The translations under genes and the position numbers were made by a program. 64,000 nt of DNA from Betaproteobacteria bacterium (GTDB lineage: Bacteria; Pseudomonadota; Gammaproteobacteria; Burkholderiales; SG8-41), in contig JAQGNH010000392.1 in NCBI GenBank assembly GCA_028291945.1, positions 32,678 through 96,677 of the forward strand, in the 5' to 3' direction. Positions within the stretch are counted from its first letter, which is position 1, and every line of letters begins with the position of its first letter. Of this stretch, positions 42,266 to 53,974 are shown in pieces. Under the pieces are notes generated by a model. The model made no database searches. It had not been told where the DNA came from and saw only the letters and a program-made list of their open reading frames with translations.

Positions 42266-44428
42266 CTACTGCACAGGTTGCGGTTGCGGCTGTTGCTGCT
42301 GCGTTTGTGGCTGCTGGCCCTGCTGACTTTCGTTCGCCGCGGCTTTCATCGACAGCCGGAGGCGGCCCTTGTCATCCGCTTCGAGGACCTTCACGCGAAC
42401 CTGCTGGCCTTCCTTCAGGTGGTCCGAGACCGCGTTCACGCGCTCGTTCGCGATCTGAGAAATGTGCAGCAGCCCGTCGCGTCCCGGGAGCACGCTGACG
42501 ATCGCACCGAAGTCGAGCAGCTTCAACACTGTGCCATCGTAGATCTTGCCCACTTCGACATCTGCTGTCAGCTCTTCGATACGTTTCCTCGCGGCCTCTC
42601 CGCCCTCCGAGGACACGCAGGCAATCGTCACAGTGCCGTCGTCTTGAATGTCTATCGTGGTACCGGTTTCCTCGGTCAGCGCGCGAATGACCGCCCCGCC
42701 TTTACCGATGACGTCGCGGATTTTCTCGGGCTTGATCTTCAACGTGATCATGCGCGGCGCGTAGGCAGAGAGCTCTTCACGTGGATGGTCGACAGCCTGC
42801 TTCATTTTCTCGAGGATGTGCATGCGGCCTTCGCGTGCCTGAACGAGCGCGGCGTGCATGATCTCTTTCGTGATCCCTTGTATCTTGATATCCATCTGCA
42901 GCGCGGTGACACCGCGTTCGGTGCCGGCAACCTTGAAGTCCATGTCGCCAAGATGGTCCTCGTCGCCGAGGATGTCGGTCAGCACGGCAAACCGATTACC
43001 TTCCTTGATGAGGCCCATCGCGATCCCCGCCACGTGCCCTTTCAGCGGCACACCGGCATCCATCAGCGCGAGACAGCCGCCGCACACCGAAGCCATCGAG
43101 CTCGAACCATTCGACTCGGTGATCTCGGATACGACACGCAGCGAATAACCGAACTCCTCCGGCGTCGGCAGCACTGCGAGGAGCGCGCGCTTAGCCAATC
43201 GGCCATGACCGATTTCCCGACGCTTCGGCGAACCGACACGGCCGGTCTCGCCCGTGGAGTACGGGGGAAAGTTGTAATGGAGCATGAAGCGCTCACGGTA
43301 CTCGCCCTGGAGCGCGTCGATGATCTGTTCGTCGCGCGAGGTGCCGAGCGTTGCGACTACAAGCGCCTGAGTTTCGCCACGCGTGAACAGTGCACTGCCG
43401 TGCGCGCGTGGAAGCACGCCCGTGCGTATCGTGATGGGTCGCACCGTTCGCGTGTCGCGGCCGTCGATGCGCGGTTCGCCGTCAAGGATCTGATTACGGA
43501 CGATTTTCGCTTCCACGTTGCTGAATTCCGCGCCGAGCGTGATGAGTTGGTCGGGCGTTGAAGCTTCCGAGGCAAGCTCGAGCATGACTCGATTGCGGAT
43601 TTCGTCGACGCGTCGCGTGCGCTCCTGCTTGCCGCGGATTTCATAAGCCTGCCGCAGATCGCTCTCCGCGATCTGGGCCATGCGCTCGATCAGCGACTGA
43701 TCCTTGGCCGGAGGCGTCCAGTCCCACATCGGCTTCCCGGCTTCGTCCGCAAGCTCGTTGATGAGCTTGATCGCAGCCTGCATCTGGTCGTGACCAAACA
43801 CAACCGCGCCGAGCATGACATCCTCCGGCAGCTCGTGCGCTTCCGACTCCACCATCAGTACGGCGCGCTCCGTACCCGCGACGACGAGATTCAGTTTCGA
43901 GGTTTGGAGCTCGGTTGCAGTTGGATTCAAGACATACTGACCATTCGCGTAGCCCACGCGCGCTGCTCCGATCGGACCGTCGAACGGTATGCCGGAAATC
44001 GCAAGCGCGGCGGAAGCGCCAATCATCGCCGGGATGTCCGAATCGACTTCATTGTTCGATGACATCACTGTCGCGACGATCTGCACTTCGTTGTAGAAGC
44101 CTTCAGGAAACAGCGGCCGGATCGGACGGTCGATGAGGCGCGACGTCAGGATTTCCTTTTCTGAAGGGCGGCCCTCGCGTTTGAAAAAGCCGCCCGGTAT
44201 CTTACCGGCGGCATACGTGCGCTCCTGATAATCCACGGTGAGTGGAAACCAGTCCTGTCCCGGTTTGGCGTCATGATTGCCAACGACGGTCACCAGCACG
44301 ATGGTATCTTCCATGTTGACCAGCACGGCACCGCTCGCCTGACGCGCGATCTCGCCCGTTTCCAGCGTAAGTTGCCGGCCGCCCCAGTTCAAAGTCTTGG
44401 TTACTCGTTTCATCTTGTCCTTGTCCAC
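42266..44428 (-). CDS. pnp: Polynucleotide phosphorylase
   Basis: RNase PH, KH ([20 protein letters not shown]) and S1 domains. Confidence 0.97.
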   Translation of the reverse strand: MDKDKMKRVTKTLNWGGRQLTLETGEIARQASGAVLVNMEDTIVLVTVVGNHDAKPGQDWFPLTVDYQERTYAAGKIPGGFFKREGRPSEKEILTSRLIDRPIRPLFPEGFYNEVQIVATVMSSNNEVDSDIPAMIGASAALAISGIPFDGPIGAARVGYANGQYVLNPTATELQTSKLNLVVAGTERAVLMVESEAHELPEDVMLGAVVFGHDQMQAAIKLINELADEAGKPMWDWTPPAKDQSLIERMAQIAESDLRQAYEIRGKQERTRRVDEIRNRVMLELASEASTPDQLITLGAEFSNVEAKIVRNQILDGEPRIDGRDTRTVRPITIRTGVLPRAHGSALFTRGETQALVVATLGTSRDEQIIDALQGEYRERFMLHYNFPPYSTGETGRVGSPKRREIGHGRLAKRALLAVLPTPEEFGYSLRVVSEITESNGSSSMASVCGGCLALMDAGVPLKGHVAGIAMGLIKEGNRFAVLTDILGDEDHLGDMDFKVAGTERGVTALQMDIKIQGITKEIMHAALVQAREGRMHILEKMKQAVDHPREELSAYAPRMITLKIKPEKIRDVIGKGGAVIRALTEETGTTIDIQDDGTVTIACVSSEGGEAARKRIEELTADVEVGKIYDGTVLKLLDFGAIVSVLPGRDGLLHISQIANERVNAVSDHLKEGQQVRVKVLEADDKGRLRLSMKAAANESQQGQQPQTQQQQPQPQPVQ

Positions 44429-44431
44429 AAA

Positions 44432-44456
44432 TAAAAAAGACCGCGCGAGCGGTCTT
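44432..44456 (-). terminator. Hairpin + T-tract between rpsO and pnp
   Basis: Minus strand AAGACCGC-TCGC-GCGGTCTTTTTTAT. Confidence 0.75.
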
Positions 44457-44551
44457 GCGGTTATAAAGTGCGAGCGGCGGATTGCGCTGGACCGGCCACG
44501 CGATTCAGAGTGCGTAACGCGAGCCGGCAGCGAGCCCCCATGCGGGTTGCT

Positions 44552-44821
44552 TTACTTGCGCAGTCCCAGCCGTTCGATGATCGCCTTGTACTTATCGGCG
44601 TTCGTCCGCTTGAGATAATCGAGCAGCTTGCGGCGGCGGCTCACCATGCGCAGCAACCCACGGCGCGAATGATGATCTTTGACGTGCGTTTTGAAGTGCT
44701 CCGTCAAATCAGTGATACGCGCAGTCAAGAGCGCGATCTGGACTTCAGGAGAACCAGTGTCGCCCTGCGCCCGCTGGTAGTCCTTCATCAGCTGAGCTTT
44801 CTGCGTAACGTTTACGGCCAT
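44552..44821 (-). CDS. rpsO: 30S ribosomal protein S15
   Basis: [36 protein letters not shown]; start at 44821. Confidence 0.96.
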   Translation of the reverse strand: MAVNVTQKAQLMKDYQRAQGDTGSPEVQIALLTARITDLTEHFKTHVKDHHSRRGLLRMVSRRRKLLDYLKRTNADKYKAIIERLGLRK

Positions 44822-44875
44822 CTTTACTTCTCCAGCGGAAAATCCGGCTATTTTACTCTGTAAACCCACGTTTTC

Positions 44876-45796
44876 TCAAGCTTTCACGGCACCCGTGGAA
44901 AGCAGCCTGCGCGCCACCAGATGCCCGTCCGGAGAAGCTTCTGCGACCCCGAGAAAGCCTGAATCTCGACCATACACACGTACCAGGCCGCTGATCGTTG
45001 GTGGCGAGGCCACCACCTGACCGCGAACCATGCGCTGAGTCTGTTCAGCATCGAGCTCGAACGCCGGTAGACCGGCAAGGAGCGCATCCACGGGCCGCAT
45101 GTGTCGAGAGCGCGCGTCGTCGGTCATCGAGCTCAGCGCATCCAACGTCACCGCGTCATCCACGGAAAAAGCGCCGACGCGCGTTCGCCGAAGCCCAGCC
45201 AAGGTCGCGCCGCAGCCGAGTGCCTTGCCAATATCCTCGGCAAGCACGCGGATGTAGGTCCCCTTGCTGCAGGTCACATCGATGCGCAGCTCTGCGTTTT
45301 CATAACATTCCACACGCAACGCGTGGATCGTCACGCGACGGGGCACGCGAACGACATCGGTCCCTGCGCGAGCGTACTCGTAGAGTGGCTTGCCCGCGTG
45401 CTTGAGAGCGCTATACATCGGCGGCATCTGGAGGATCTCGCCACGAAACTGCGCAACAGCCGCGTCGATCTGTGGCCGATCGACCTCCACGGCAGAGCGT
45501 GTAAGTACTTCACCTTCCAAGTCCCCGGTCGTCGTGGTCACACCGAGTCGCACTGTTGCCAGGTACCCTTTATCGGCATCGAGCAAGGTCTGCGAAAACT
45601 TGGTTGCTTCTCCGAAGGTCACCGGCAGTAGACCCGTAGCCATTGGATCCAGAGTGCCGGTATGGCCCGCCTTTGCGGCCTCGAAAAGACTCTTGACGCG
45701 TGTAACCGCGCCTTGCGAAGAGATGCCTAGAGATTTGTCGAGCAACAGCACGCCGTTCACTGCGCGACGGCGCTTGCGCTCGGACGATGCGCTCAC
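44876..45796 (-). CDS. truB: tRNA pseudouridine(55) synthase
   Basis: NGVLLLDKSLGISSQGAVTRVK, GHTGTLDPMATGLLPV. Confidence 0.96.
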   Translation of the reverse strand: MSASSERKRRRAVNGVLLLDKSLGISSQGAVTRVKSLFEAAKAGHTGTLDPMATGLLPVTFGEATKFSQTLLDADKGYLATVRLGVTTTTGDLEGEVLTRSAVEVDRPQIDAAVAQFRGEILQMPPMYSALKHAGKPLYEYARAGTDVVRVPRRVTIHALRVECYENAELRIDVTCSKGTYIRVLAEDIGKALGCGATLAGLRRTRVGAFSVDDAVTLDALSSMTDDARSRHMRPVDALLAGLPAFELDAEQTQRMVRGQVVASPPTISGLVRVYGRDSGFLGVAEASPDGHLVARRLLSTGAVKA

Positions 45797-46170
45797 TCCT
45801 CGGTCGGAAGCTTGGGCGCGCTGCCCACGGCCTCGTCGATCAAGCGCGAAAGTTTCATCCCGCGCTCGACGGAGGCGTCGTACTTGAACTCGAGCGTCGG
45901 GACGGTGCGCAGCTTCATGCGCTGCGAGAGCTGAGTTCTCAGAAATCCGGCCGCCCGCGTGAATCCTACGGTCGCTTCTTCGATCTGCGCGGCATCACCC
46001 AACAGGGTGAAAAAAACTTTCGCATGCGCCTGATCGTGGGTCACTTCCACGTCGGTGATCGTAACGAGGCCGCTAACGCGCGGATCCTTGAGCTCAAAGC
46101 GGATCAGCTCGGCCAGCTCGCGCTGGATTTGCTCGGCAATTCGTTGGCTGCGGGAATAGTCTTTCGGCAC
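45793..46170 (-). CDS. rbfA: Ribosome-binding factor A
   Basis: SQRIAEQIQRELAELI, DPRVSGLVTITDVEVTHD. Confidence 0.95.
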   Translation of the reverse strand: MPKDYSRSQRIAEQIQRELAELIRFELKDPRVSGLVTITDVEVTHDQAHAKVFFTLLGDAAQIEEATVGFTRAAGFLRTQLSQRMKLRTVPTLEFKYDASVERGMKLSRLIDEAVGSAPKLPTEE

Positions 46171-46184
46171 GGCTGGAATGTGCG

Positions 46185-46290
46185 GTGATGAATGATAAAT
46201 GATAAACGCAGAGCGTGAAATTCCAGAACGATTACGGCAGCACCTTCTCAGTGCTCATTCCGCATTCATCATTCCGCGTTCATCATTTGC
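46185..46290. repeat. Intergenic element with inverted heptad arms (AATGATA)n ... (TCATTCC/GCGTTCA)n
   Basis: GGTGATG AATGATA AATGATA (46185-46205); TCATTCC GCATTCA TCATTCC GCGTTCA TCATTTG (46256-46290). Confidence 0.65.
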
Positions 46291-46293
46291 ACG

Positions 46294-48888
46294 CTAAAGC
46301 GAGCGAGCCACCTCTACGACCTCGTACACTTCGAGCTGATCGCCGACTTTGATATCGTTGTAGCCCTTGAGCGAGAGACCACACTCGAACCCGGCCTTCA
46401 CTTCGCGCACGTCATCCTTGAACCGCTTGAGGGAATCGAGCTCGCCCTCGTGCACGACCACGTTGTCGCGCAGCAGCCGGATTCTGGCACTGCGACGAAT
46501 CAGACCGTCGACGACATAGCAGCCGGCAACCGTTCCAATCTTCGATATCTTGAAGACCTGACGGATCTCGACAACCCCAAGAGTGCTCTCCTTACGCTCT
46601 GGCGCGAGCATCCCGGACAGTGCCGCTTTGATCTCGTCTACGGCCTCGTAAATGATGTTGTAGTAGCGGATTTCCACGCCGCCCGATTCAGCGAGCTTGC
46701 GCGCCGCGCCGTCGGCGCGTGTGTTGAAGCCGATCACTACCGCTTTGGACGCAAGCGCAAGATTGATGTCCGATTCCGTGATACCGCCGACAGCCGCGTG
46801 AACGATGTTCACTTTGACCTCGTCAGTCGACAATCTCGAAAGCGCGTGTGCCAGACCCTCGTACGAACCCTGCACGTCCGCTTTAATGATGATGGTGAGA
46901 GTCCTCTTCTCGCCTTCACCAATGTGGCTGAACATGTTCTCCAGATTTGCTGATTGCTGCTTGGCGAGCTTGACGTCCCGGAACTTGCCTTGGCGGAAGA
47001 GCGCAATCTCGCGCGCTTTGCGCTCATCGCCCAACGCGATGACTTCGGAACCGGCCACCGGTACATCGGAAAGGCCGAGCACTTCGACCGGCAGCGAGGG
47101 CCCGCCCGACTCTATCGTCTTACCCGTTTCGTCGAGCAGCGCACGCACGCGCCCGAAAACAGCGCCCGCCAGCAATATATCGCCGCGTTTGAGCGTCCCG
47201 GACTGCACGAGCACTGTCGCAACCGGGCCCCGGCCTTTGTCGAGCCGCGACTCGATGACGATGCCCTTTGCAAAGGCGTCGCGTGCGGCGCGCAGCTCCA
47301 GAACTTCAGCCTGCAGCAGGACGCGCTCGAGCAAGCTGTCTATGCCCTGGCCTGTCTTCGCCGAAACCTGAACGAACATTGTGTCGCCGCCCCATTCTTC
47401 GGGCACGACTTCGCGCGAAGCGAGCTCCTGCATGACACGTTCGGCATTGGCTTCCGGCTTGTCGATCTTGTTCAGCGCGACCACGATCGGCACCTTGCCG
47501 GCTTTCGCATGGGCAATCGCTTCTTCCGTCTGCGGCATCACGCCATCGTCAGCTGCGACGACGAGAATGACGATGTCGGTGACTTTGGCGCCCCGTGCCC
47601 GCATTGCTGTAAAGGCTTCGTGACCCGGTGTGTCCAGAAACGTGATCATGCCGCGCGGCGTCTCGACGTGGTAGGCGCCGATGTGCTGCGTGATGCCGCC
47701 GGCCTCACCGCTCGCTACACGAGTGCGGCGGATGTGGTCGAGCAGCGAGGTCTTGCCATGGTCGACGTGACCCATGACGGTGACAACCGGCGCGCGCGGC
47801 TCGAGCTTCAGCTCCGCGTGTCGCGTTTCGTGTTCTTCCGCAAGGAAAGCATCCGGATCGTCGAGCTTCGCGCGAACCGCCTTATGTCCCATTTCCTCGA
47901 TGACGATCATCGCGGTGTCCTGGTCGATCACCTGGTTGATCGTCGCCATCGTACCGAGCTTCATCAGCGCCTTGATGACTTCGGCAGCCTTCACCGACAT
48001 CTTGTGCGCAAGCTCAGCGACGGTAATAGTCTCGCCTACGACGATGTCTCGCACCAACGGTTCTGCCGGTGCAGCAAAAGCATGCTGGTCCGTATCTTCA
48101 GAATGAGCGCCGTGGCGTCCCGCTTTCCGCGCGCGCCAACCCAGACCGCCGCTTGAATCGCCGCGAGTCTTGATCGTGCGCCGCTTGACCGCCTCGTCAC
48201 GCCAGACCACCTGCTTGGCCGGTTTCTTCGCGGTCTTCTTGTCTTTATCGGCCGGCTTGGTCGTCGGCTTGTGCAGCGTGCCTTCGACAGGCAGACCTGA
48301 CGCCGTCGTCGCCGCCGCGGCCGCTGCGGGTGCAGCTTCGGCAGGAGCAGCCGTTTCGGCTTTACCTTTCGCTTTGGTCTCGGCCTTCGCCTCTTCGACC
48401 TGCGCCTGCGCTTCAGCAACCGCTTCTTTCTTGCGGCGTTCCTGTTCGGCCTTCTCCGCCTTACGCTCGACGTCTTCGGCCTGCCGCGCAGCGAGTTCCG
48501 CGTGCTGCTTGGCCTCGGCTTCGCGCAGGGCAATCTGCTCCACGCCGAGTACGGGCTTGGCCGTTTCGACCGGCTCGGGCTCTACTGCATCGCGCTTGAC
48601 GAGCACGCGCTTCTTGCGCACTTCCACCTGAATCGTACGCGACTTGCCCGTAGCGTCGGATTTCTTGATTTCCGTCGTCTGCCGACGCGTCAGGGTGATC
48701 TTCTGCTTCGACTCCTTGGCTCCGTGTGACTGGCGGAGATAGTCGAGCAGTTGCGTCTTGTCTTTCTCGGTGAGCGACGTGTCTGCCGCGAGTGCGCGCG
48801 TGACGCCCGCCGCCTGCAGCTGCTCGATGAGCAGCGCGGGCGGCAGCCCGAGTTCCTTCGCGAATTGTGTAACGTTGATTTGCGCCAT
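46294..48888 (-). CDS. infB: Translation initiation factor IF-2
   Basis: [30 protein letters not shown]. Confidence 0.97.
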   Translation of the reverse strand: MAQINVTQFAKELGLPPALLIEQLQAAGVTRALAADTSLTEKDKTQLLDYLRQSHGAKESKQKITLTRRQTTEIKKSDATGKSRTIQVEVRKKRVLVKRDAVEPEPVETAKPVLGVEQIALREAEAKQHAELAARQAEDVERKAEKAEQERRKKEAVAEAQAQVEEAKAETKAKGKAETAAPAEAAPAAAAAATTASGLPVEGTLHKPTTKPADKDKKTAKKPAKQVVWRDEAVKRRTIKTRGDSSGGLGWRARKAGRHGAHSEDTDQHAFAAPAEPLVRDIVVGETITVAELAHKMSVKAAEVIKALMKLGTMATINQVIDQDTAMIVIEEMGHKAVRAKLDDPDAFLAEEHETRHAELKLEPRAPVVTVMGHVDHGKTSLLDHIRRTRVASGEAGGITQHIGAYHVETPRGMITFLDTPGHEAFTAMRARGAKVTDIVILVVAADDGVMPQTEEAIAHAKAGKVPIVVALNKIDKPEANAERVMQELASREVVPEEWGGDTMFVQVSAKTGQGIDSLLERVLLQAEVLELRAARDAFAKGIVIESRLDKGRGPVATVLVQSGTLKRGDILLAGAVFGRVRALLDETGKTIESGGPSLPVEVLGLSDVPVAGSEVIALGDERKAREIALFRQGKFRDVKLAKQQSANLENMFSHIGEGEKRTLTIIIKADVQGSYEGLAHALSRLSTDEVKVNIVHAAVGGITESDINLALASKAVVIGFNTRADGAARKLAESGGVEIRYYNIIYEAVDEIKAALSGMLAPERKESTLGVVEIRQVFKISKIGTVAGCYVVDGLIRRSARIRLLRDNVVVHEGELDSLKRFKDDVREVKAGFECGLSLKGYNDIKVGDQLEVYEVVEVARSL

Positions 48889-48919
48889 CTAGTCTATGTG
48901 TGTTGGTCCGGTCCGGACA

Positions 48920-50404
48920 TCAAGCATTATTTTCCGCAAACCATGGCGCTCGTGCCGCCATGATCAATGTCTTCGCACGCTCTTCTGGAAGACCCGTCGC
49001 TTCGACGAGGTCGTCCGTCGCGTAGTCGGCGAGGTCTTCCTGCGTACCCACACCTTTCGATGCGAGGAGCCGCGCGGTATCGGTGTCCATGCCCTCGACT
49101 TTCAGCAGGTCTTCGATATCGTGCTCCACTTTCTCTTCACTTGCGATCGCCTGGGTCAGCAGCGCATTGCGCGCGCGGCTGCGTAGCTCGTTCACCGTCG
49201 CCTCGTCGAAGGATTCGATCTCCAGCATCTCCGTGAGCGGAACGTAAGCCACTTCCTCCAGCGTCGAAAACCCTTCCTGCACGAGGATGTCGGCCACTTC
49301 CTCGTCGACGTCGAGCTTTTCAATGAATACCGATTTAGTGTGCGAGGATTCTTCCTGGGTCTTCTTTTCCGACTCTTCGAGCGTCATGATGTTGAGCTCC
49401 CAGCCGCTCAGCTCGGCGGCGAGACGCACATTCTGCCCGTTGCGGCCGATCGCCTGCGCGAGGTTCACTTCCTCGACCACGATGTCCATGCTGTGCTTTT
49501 CTTCGTCGACGGTGATGCGGCTCACCTCGGCAGGCGCGAGCGCGTTGATGACGAACTGCGCGGGGTCGGGATTCCACAACACGATGTCGACGCGCTCGCC
49601 TGCGAGCTCGGAAGTGACGGCCTGCACGCGAGAGCCCCGCATGCCTACGCACGTACCGATCGGGTCGATCCGTTTGTCGTTGGAATGCACCGCGATTTTC
49701 GCGCGCGAGCCGGGGTCGCGTGCGGCGGCCTTGATCTCGAGCAAACCATCTTCCAGCTCGGGTACTTCGAGCTCGAAGAGCTGGACCAGGAATTCGGGAG
49801 CCGTCCTCGACAGGATCAGTTGCGGACCCCGCGCTGCGCGGTCGATTTTCCAGATGTAGGCGCGCACGCGGTCGCCTATTCTTAGATTTTCTTTCGGGAT
49901 CATCTGGTCGCGAGGCAGCACGGCTTCAAGCCGTCCTGATTCGATCAGCGCGTTCCCGCGCTCCATGCGCTTGATCACCCCGGTGACGAGGTGTTCCTTG
50001 CGCGAGAGGAAGTCGTTCAGGATCTGTTCGCGCTCGGCGTCGCGGATTTTCTGCAGAATCACCTGCTTCGCGGTCTGCGCACCGATGCGGCCGACTTCCA
50101 GACCGGAAAGCGGCTCTTCGATATATTCGCCCATCTGAATTTCGGGCTTTTCCTCGCGCGCTTCGTGCAGCATGTATTGCCGCGAAGGCACCTCGAACTC
50201 CTCGTTCGGCACTACGTGCCAGCGGCGGAAGAAGGAGAATTCACCATTGGCGCGGTCCACAACAGCGCGCACTTCCACGTCTTCGTTAAAACGCTTCTTG
50301 GTGGCCGAGGCCAAGGCGAGCTCCAGCGCGCCGAACACGGTTTCCTTGTCGACGTTCTTCTCGCGCGAAAGCGCATCCACGAGCAATAATATTTCTCGGC
50401 TCAT
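48920..50404 (-). CDS. nusA: Transcription termination/antitermination protein NusA
   Basis: S1-[21 protein letters not shown]. Confidence 0.97.
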   Translation of the reverse strand: MSREILLLVDALSREKNVDKETVFGALELALASATKKRFNEDVEVRAVVDRANGEFSFFRRWHVVPNEEFEVPSRQYMLHEAREEKPEIQMGEYIEEPLSGLEVGRIGAQTAKQVILQKIRDAEREQILNDFLSRKEHLVTGVIKRMERGNALIESGRLEAVLPRDQMIPKENLRIGDRVRAYIWKIDRAARGPQLILSRTAPEFLVQLFELEVPELEDGLLEIKAAARDPGSRAKIAVHSNDKRIDPIGTCVGMRGSRVQAVTSELAGERVDIVLWNPDPAQFVINALAPAEVSRITVDEEKHSMDIVVEEVNLAQAIGRNGQNVRLAAELSGWELNIMTLEESEKKTQEESSHTKSVFIEKLDVDEEVADILVQEGFSTLEEVAYVPLTEMLEIESFDEATVNELRSRARNALLTQAIASEEKVEHDIEDLLKVEGMDTDTARLLASKGVGTQEDLADYATDDLVEATGLPEERAKTLIMAARAPWFAENNA

Positions 50405-50446
50405 CTCAACTCCTTAACGCGTAACGGAATGACTCGTCACGCACTC

Positions 50447-50875
50447 TTAAATTGCAGGCACCAGCCGCGCCTTGTCGAAATTCTCAAGCTCGAGCGACAT
50501 GACTTTGCCGTCGACTTCGATTTCGACCTTTCCGGCACGCGTCTCCCGCAATACCCCCACGAAGTTGCGCTGTCCTTCGAACGGCACACGCAGCTTGATG
50601 CGCGCCCTGTGGCCGGCGAAGCGCACGAAATCCTGTTCTTTCCTCAGCAACCGGTCGAGCCCCGGCGATGAGATTTCGAGGCGCTCGTAATCGACGCCTT
50701 CGACCGCAAGCACGCGGCTCAAGTGGTTGCTCACCGTGGCGCAGTCTTCGACGTGAATGCCGCTGGGCTTATCTATGTACACTCGCAGCAGCTTGCCTTT
50801 TCCTGAGCGCTCGAGATCCACGAACTCGTAGCCCAAGCCTGCCAAGGTCGATTCCAGCAACTGCAGCAAGTCCAT
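50447..50875 (-). CDS. rimP: Ribosome maturation factor RimP
   Basis: Upstream of nusA; LRVYIDKPSGIHVEDCATVSNHLSRVL. Confidence 0.95.
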   Translation of the reverse strand: MDLLQLLESTLAGLGYEFVDLERSGKGKLLRVYIDKPSGIHVEDCATVSNHLSRVLAVEGVDYERLEISSPGLDRLLRKEQDFVRFAGHRARIKLRVPFEGQRNFVGVLRETRAGKVEIEVDGKVMSLELENFDKARLVPAI

Positions 50876-50891
50876 AAATCCTGCGCCACAA

Positions 50892-50916
50892 ACAAAAAAT
50901 GGGCGAGCCGCCCATC
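50892..50916 (-). terminator. Leader terminator/attenuator upstream of rimP
   Basis: Minus strand ATGGGC-GGCTC-GCCCATTTTTTGTTTG, just before the rimP start. Confidence 0.65.
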
Positions 50917-51013
50917 GTTTCCCACAGAGCCTTGAAGTGTAACAGAAATAAGGTCACAAACCAAGGCTGCTGAGCGGCGCAGCACAGCCTGGCGGGGCTT
51001 GTCATGCGGGGTT

Positions 51014-51033
51014 TACTGTATATAATTACAGCT
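51014..51033 (+). promoter_or_regulatory. LexA-binding SOS box
   Basis: TACTGTATATAATTACAGCT: CTGT-N8-ACAG core 15 bp before lexA ATG. Confidence 0.92.
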
Positions 51034-51046
51034 AAGGAGATCCCCC

Positions 51047-51649
51047 ATGGACACACTCACCCCTCGCCAGGCGCAAATACTGAAGTTGATCGAGGACTAC
51101 ACCGAAAAATCGGGGTTTCCGCCGACGCGCAGTGATATCTGTGAAGCCATGGGCTTTCGCTCGCCCAATGCCGCGGAGGAGCACTTGCGCGCCCTCGCCC
51201 GCAAAGGCGTCATCGAAATGATCCCCGGTACCTCTCGCGGTATACGACTGAAGCAGGAGCCTGGGGTTCCCATCGTCGGCCGTGTCGCCGCAGGCTCGCC
51301 GATACTCGCTTCAGAGCATATTGAGGGCCGCTACCAACTTGACGCCGCGCTCTTCAACCCGCGCGCAGATTACCTGCTCAAAGTGCGGGGCTTAAGCATG
51401 CGCGATGCGGGTATCCTCGACGGCGATCTGCTGGCGGTCCATCGCACGACCGAATTCCGGTCGGGACAGATCGTGGTTGCGCGGCTTCACGACGAAGTCA
51501 CCGTCAAGCGCATCCGCAAAAACCGCGACAAAGTCGAGCTGATCGCAGAAAACCCGGCATTCGCGACGCGTGTCATCGATTTGAAGCGCGACACGCTTGA
51601 AATCGAAGGCATCGCGGTGGGCATCATTCGCAACGGCCGGACTCTATAG
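51047..51649 (+). CDS. lexA: LexA repressor
   Basis: [44 protein letters not shown]24 active-site region. Confidence 0.97.
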   Translation: MDTLTPRQAQILKLIEDYTEKSGFPPTRSDICEAMGFRSPNAAEEHLRALARKGVIEMIPGTSRGIRLKQEPGVPIVGRVAAGSPILASEHIEGRYQLDAALFNPRADYLLKVRGLSMRDAGILDGDLLAVHRTTEFRSGQIVVARLHDEVTVKRIRKNRDKVELIAENPAFATRVIDLKRDTLEIEGIAVGIIRNGRTL

Positions 51650-51651
51650 AT

Positions 51652-52329
51652 ATGGGCCTCGAAGCCGTTCTCAACCACCCCGCGGTCTGGCGCGGCAACG
51701 AATGTGCGCGCGTTGCGTTCGCTGTTCCGACTGGCTTTGCCGAGCTCGACGCGCAACTGCCCGGCGGCGGCTGGCCGACGGGCGCGATCACCGAGATTTA
51801 CGCCGAGCGCGCAGGTGTTGGCGAAATGAAGCTCACTGTCACTGCGGCCGCGCGACTGACGCAGGAAGGCCGCTGGCTCAGCGTGATCGCACCGCCCCAC
51901 GTTCCTTATGCACCCGCGCTCGCTTCACACGGCATACGCCTCGAGCGGCTGCTGCTGATCCAGCCGGGCAGCGTGGAAGACAATCTCTGGGCTGCCGAGC
52001 AGGCGTTACGTGCGTCATGCTGTGGTGCCGTGCTGCTGTGGCAGGACCACATCAACGAACGCGCCCTGCGCAGACTGCAGCTCGCTGCAGAAAGCGCGTC
52101 CACTTCGTTGTTCCTGTTCCGCTCCGCACGCGTTGCACCGGCTTCCCCGGCAGCGCTGCGGCTGCATGTGTCACGCGTGCAGGGGAGGACGATCGTGCGC
52201 ATACTCAAGCGCCGCGGAGGCGGGCTGCCTGCACCCATTACGCTCGATCTGCACGGGACGCCTGTTTCGCGCGTCAGACGACCGGCAGCTCCGCGTGTGC
52301 GCGAACCGCTGCTCACAGCATTATTCTGA
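51652..52329 (+). CDS. imuA: ImuA (RecA/SulA-like translesion synthesis protein)
   Basis: PTGFAELDAQLPGGGWPTGAITEIYAERAGVGEMKL; lexA-imuA-imuB-dnaE2 order. Confidence 0.9.
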   Translation: MGLEAVLNHPAVWRGNECARVAFAVPTGFAELDAQLPGGGWPTGAITEIYAERAGVGEMKLTVTAAARLTQEGRWLSVIAPPHVPYAPALASHGIRLERLLLIQPGSVEDNLWAAEQALRASCCGAVLLWQDHINERALRRLQLAAESASTSLFLFRSARVAPASPAALRLHVSRVQGRTIVRILKRRGGGLPAPITLDLHGTPVSRVRRPAAPRVREPLLTALF

Positions 52330-52351
52330 AACTTATCAGCTGGAATGAGCG

Positions 52352-53791
52352 ATGCTGTGGCTCGCTTTGCGGTTTGCTTCACTGCCTCTGGAAGTTTACG
52401 CACGCGCCGTACGCGCGTCGGATCCGCTCGCTGTCGTCAGCTCGACCGGCACTCAGGCTGAAATCGTCGCGTGCAATGACTGCGCGCGCCGTCGGGGCGT
52501 CAAACAGGGCATGCCGCCCGCTGCAGCTTCGGCGCTCGCTTCCGATCTTCAGGTCGTTCCGCGCGATGTCGCAGCCGAGAGCGCTGCGCTCGAGCGTATC
52601 GCAGCATGGGCCATTCAATTCACGCCTGCGGTCAGCATCGCGCCTCCGGGCGAAGTCCTGCTCGAAATAGCAGGCTCGCTCGCGATCTTCGGTGGATTGA
52701 AGCGCTTGTGGCGCGAAGTGTCCGAGGGCTTGCGCGCGCTAGGCTATGCAGCCACGATCGCGTGTGCGCCCACACCGCTCGCCGCGCAGTGGTTTGCCCG
52801 CGCAGGATCGAGTGTGCGGCTGCGCAACAGTGACGCATTGCGTGCAGGCCTTGCGGAGTTGCCGATCGAAGTGATGCAGCCATCACCCGACGCGCTCGGG
52901 CTGCTGCAGAACATCGGAGCGAGGACTCTGAGCGATTACCTCGCCTTGCCACGCGACGGCATGGCACGGCGTCTCGGCCAGGCGCTGCTCGATGATGTCG
53001 ACCGTGCGCTTGGAAGACTACCGGACCCACGCCCCTTCTTTACGCCGCCTACTTTTTTCAAAGCATCACAACCGCTGCCCGCACCCGCGCAGGAAGCCGA
53101 AATGCTGCTATTCGCGGCGCGGCGTCTGCTCGTCGAGCTGTGTGGCTATCTCTCGGCGACGGCCAGCGGTGCACAGCGTCTGACGTTTTCATTCTCTCAC
53201 CATGGACGCGAGCCCACACGCGTCACGTTGTCGCTCGTCTCCGCCACGCGCGATGCCGATCATTTGACCAATGTGCTGCGCGAGCGGCTCGAACGCACTG
53301 CGCTTCCCTGCCCTGCAACAGACATCGCGCTCGAAAGCGAGCTTCTTCTGCCGCTCGCGTCACGCAATCTTTCCTTGTTGCCAGACGCGGGACAGGACGA
53401 GGAAGCCGCAGCGCAGCTGATCGAGCGCCTGCGTGCACGGCTCGGGGACGAAGCTGTGCTGGGTCTCAAGCGCTTTGCCGACCACCGCCCTGAATACGCC
53501 TGGCGGCCGTGTCAACCGGGAAACAAAGACACGAGCACGGGTTTGGTTGCAGGACGTCCGCTATGGCTGCTCGCGCAACCGCGCTCGCTCGGCGAAGACG
53601 CTGCCGCACCGTGTTACGACGGACGACTGACGTTACTCGCCGGACCCGAGCGCATCGAAGCCGGCTGGTGGGATGGCCATGACATCACGCGTGATTATTT
53701 CGTGGCGTCCAATCCGAACGAGGCGCTGCTCTGGATATACCGCGAACGCGACCCGGGCGGCCGATGGTTTTTGCATGGATTTTTCGCTTGA
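52352..53791 (+). CDS. imuB: ImuB, Y-family polymerase-like protein
   Basis: 479 aa; RRRGVKQGMPPAAASAL..., synteny with imuA/dnaE2. Confidence 0.92.
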   Translation: MLWLALRFASLPLEVYARAVRASDPLAVVSSTGTQAEIVACNDCARRRGVKQGMPPAAASALASDLQVVPRDVAAESAALERIAAWAIQFTPAVSIAPPGEVLLEIAGSLAIFGGLKRLWREVSEGLRALGYAATIACAPTPLAAQWFARAGSSVRLRNSDALRAGLAELPIEVMQPSPDALGLLQNIGARTLSDYLALPRDGMARRLGQALLDDVDRALGRLPDPRPFFTPPTFFKASQPLPAPAQEAEMLLFAARRLLVELCGYLSATASGAQRLTFSFSHHGREPTRVTLSLVSATRDADHLTNVLRERLERTALPCPATDIALESELLLPLASRNLSLLPDAGQDEEAAAQLIERLRARLGDEAVLGLKRFADHRPEYAWRPCQPGNKDTSTGLVAGRPLWLLAQPRSLGEDAAAPCYDGRLTLLAGPERIEAGWWDGHDITRDYFVASNPNEALLWIYRERDPGGRWFLHGFFA

Positions 53792-53849
53792 AAGACAAGA
53801 AGCCTCAACGCAAAGGGACGCAAAGGAAAAACCAAGGACGCCAAGCGAT

Positions 53850-53962
53850 GAAGGCGTAACTCGTCACTATTAATCGTCACCCGTTCCCGGTCACCCTCAC
53901 TCGTCACTCCGCTCCTCGTCACTTCGTCACCTGTCACCGTCACCGTCACTTAGTTACCTCAT
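53850..53962. repeat. Low-complexity GTCAC-rich repeat tract upstream of dnaE2
   Basis: About ten (T)CGTCAC(Y)/GGTCAC copies spaced mostly 6-8 nt apart. Confidence 0.7.
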
Positions 53963-53974
53963 CACCCCCACCCG

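Noticed and set aside
42278-43561. 427-aa + strand ORF opposite pnp
   Set aside because: Antisense shadow ORF; no domain recognised
46954-48156. 400-aa + strand ORF opposite infB
   Set aside because: Antisense shadow ORF; no domain recognised
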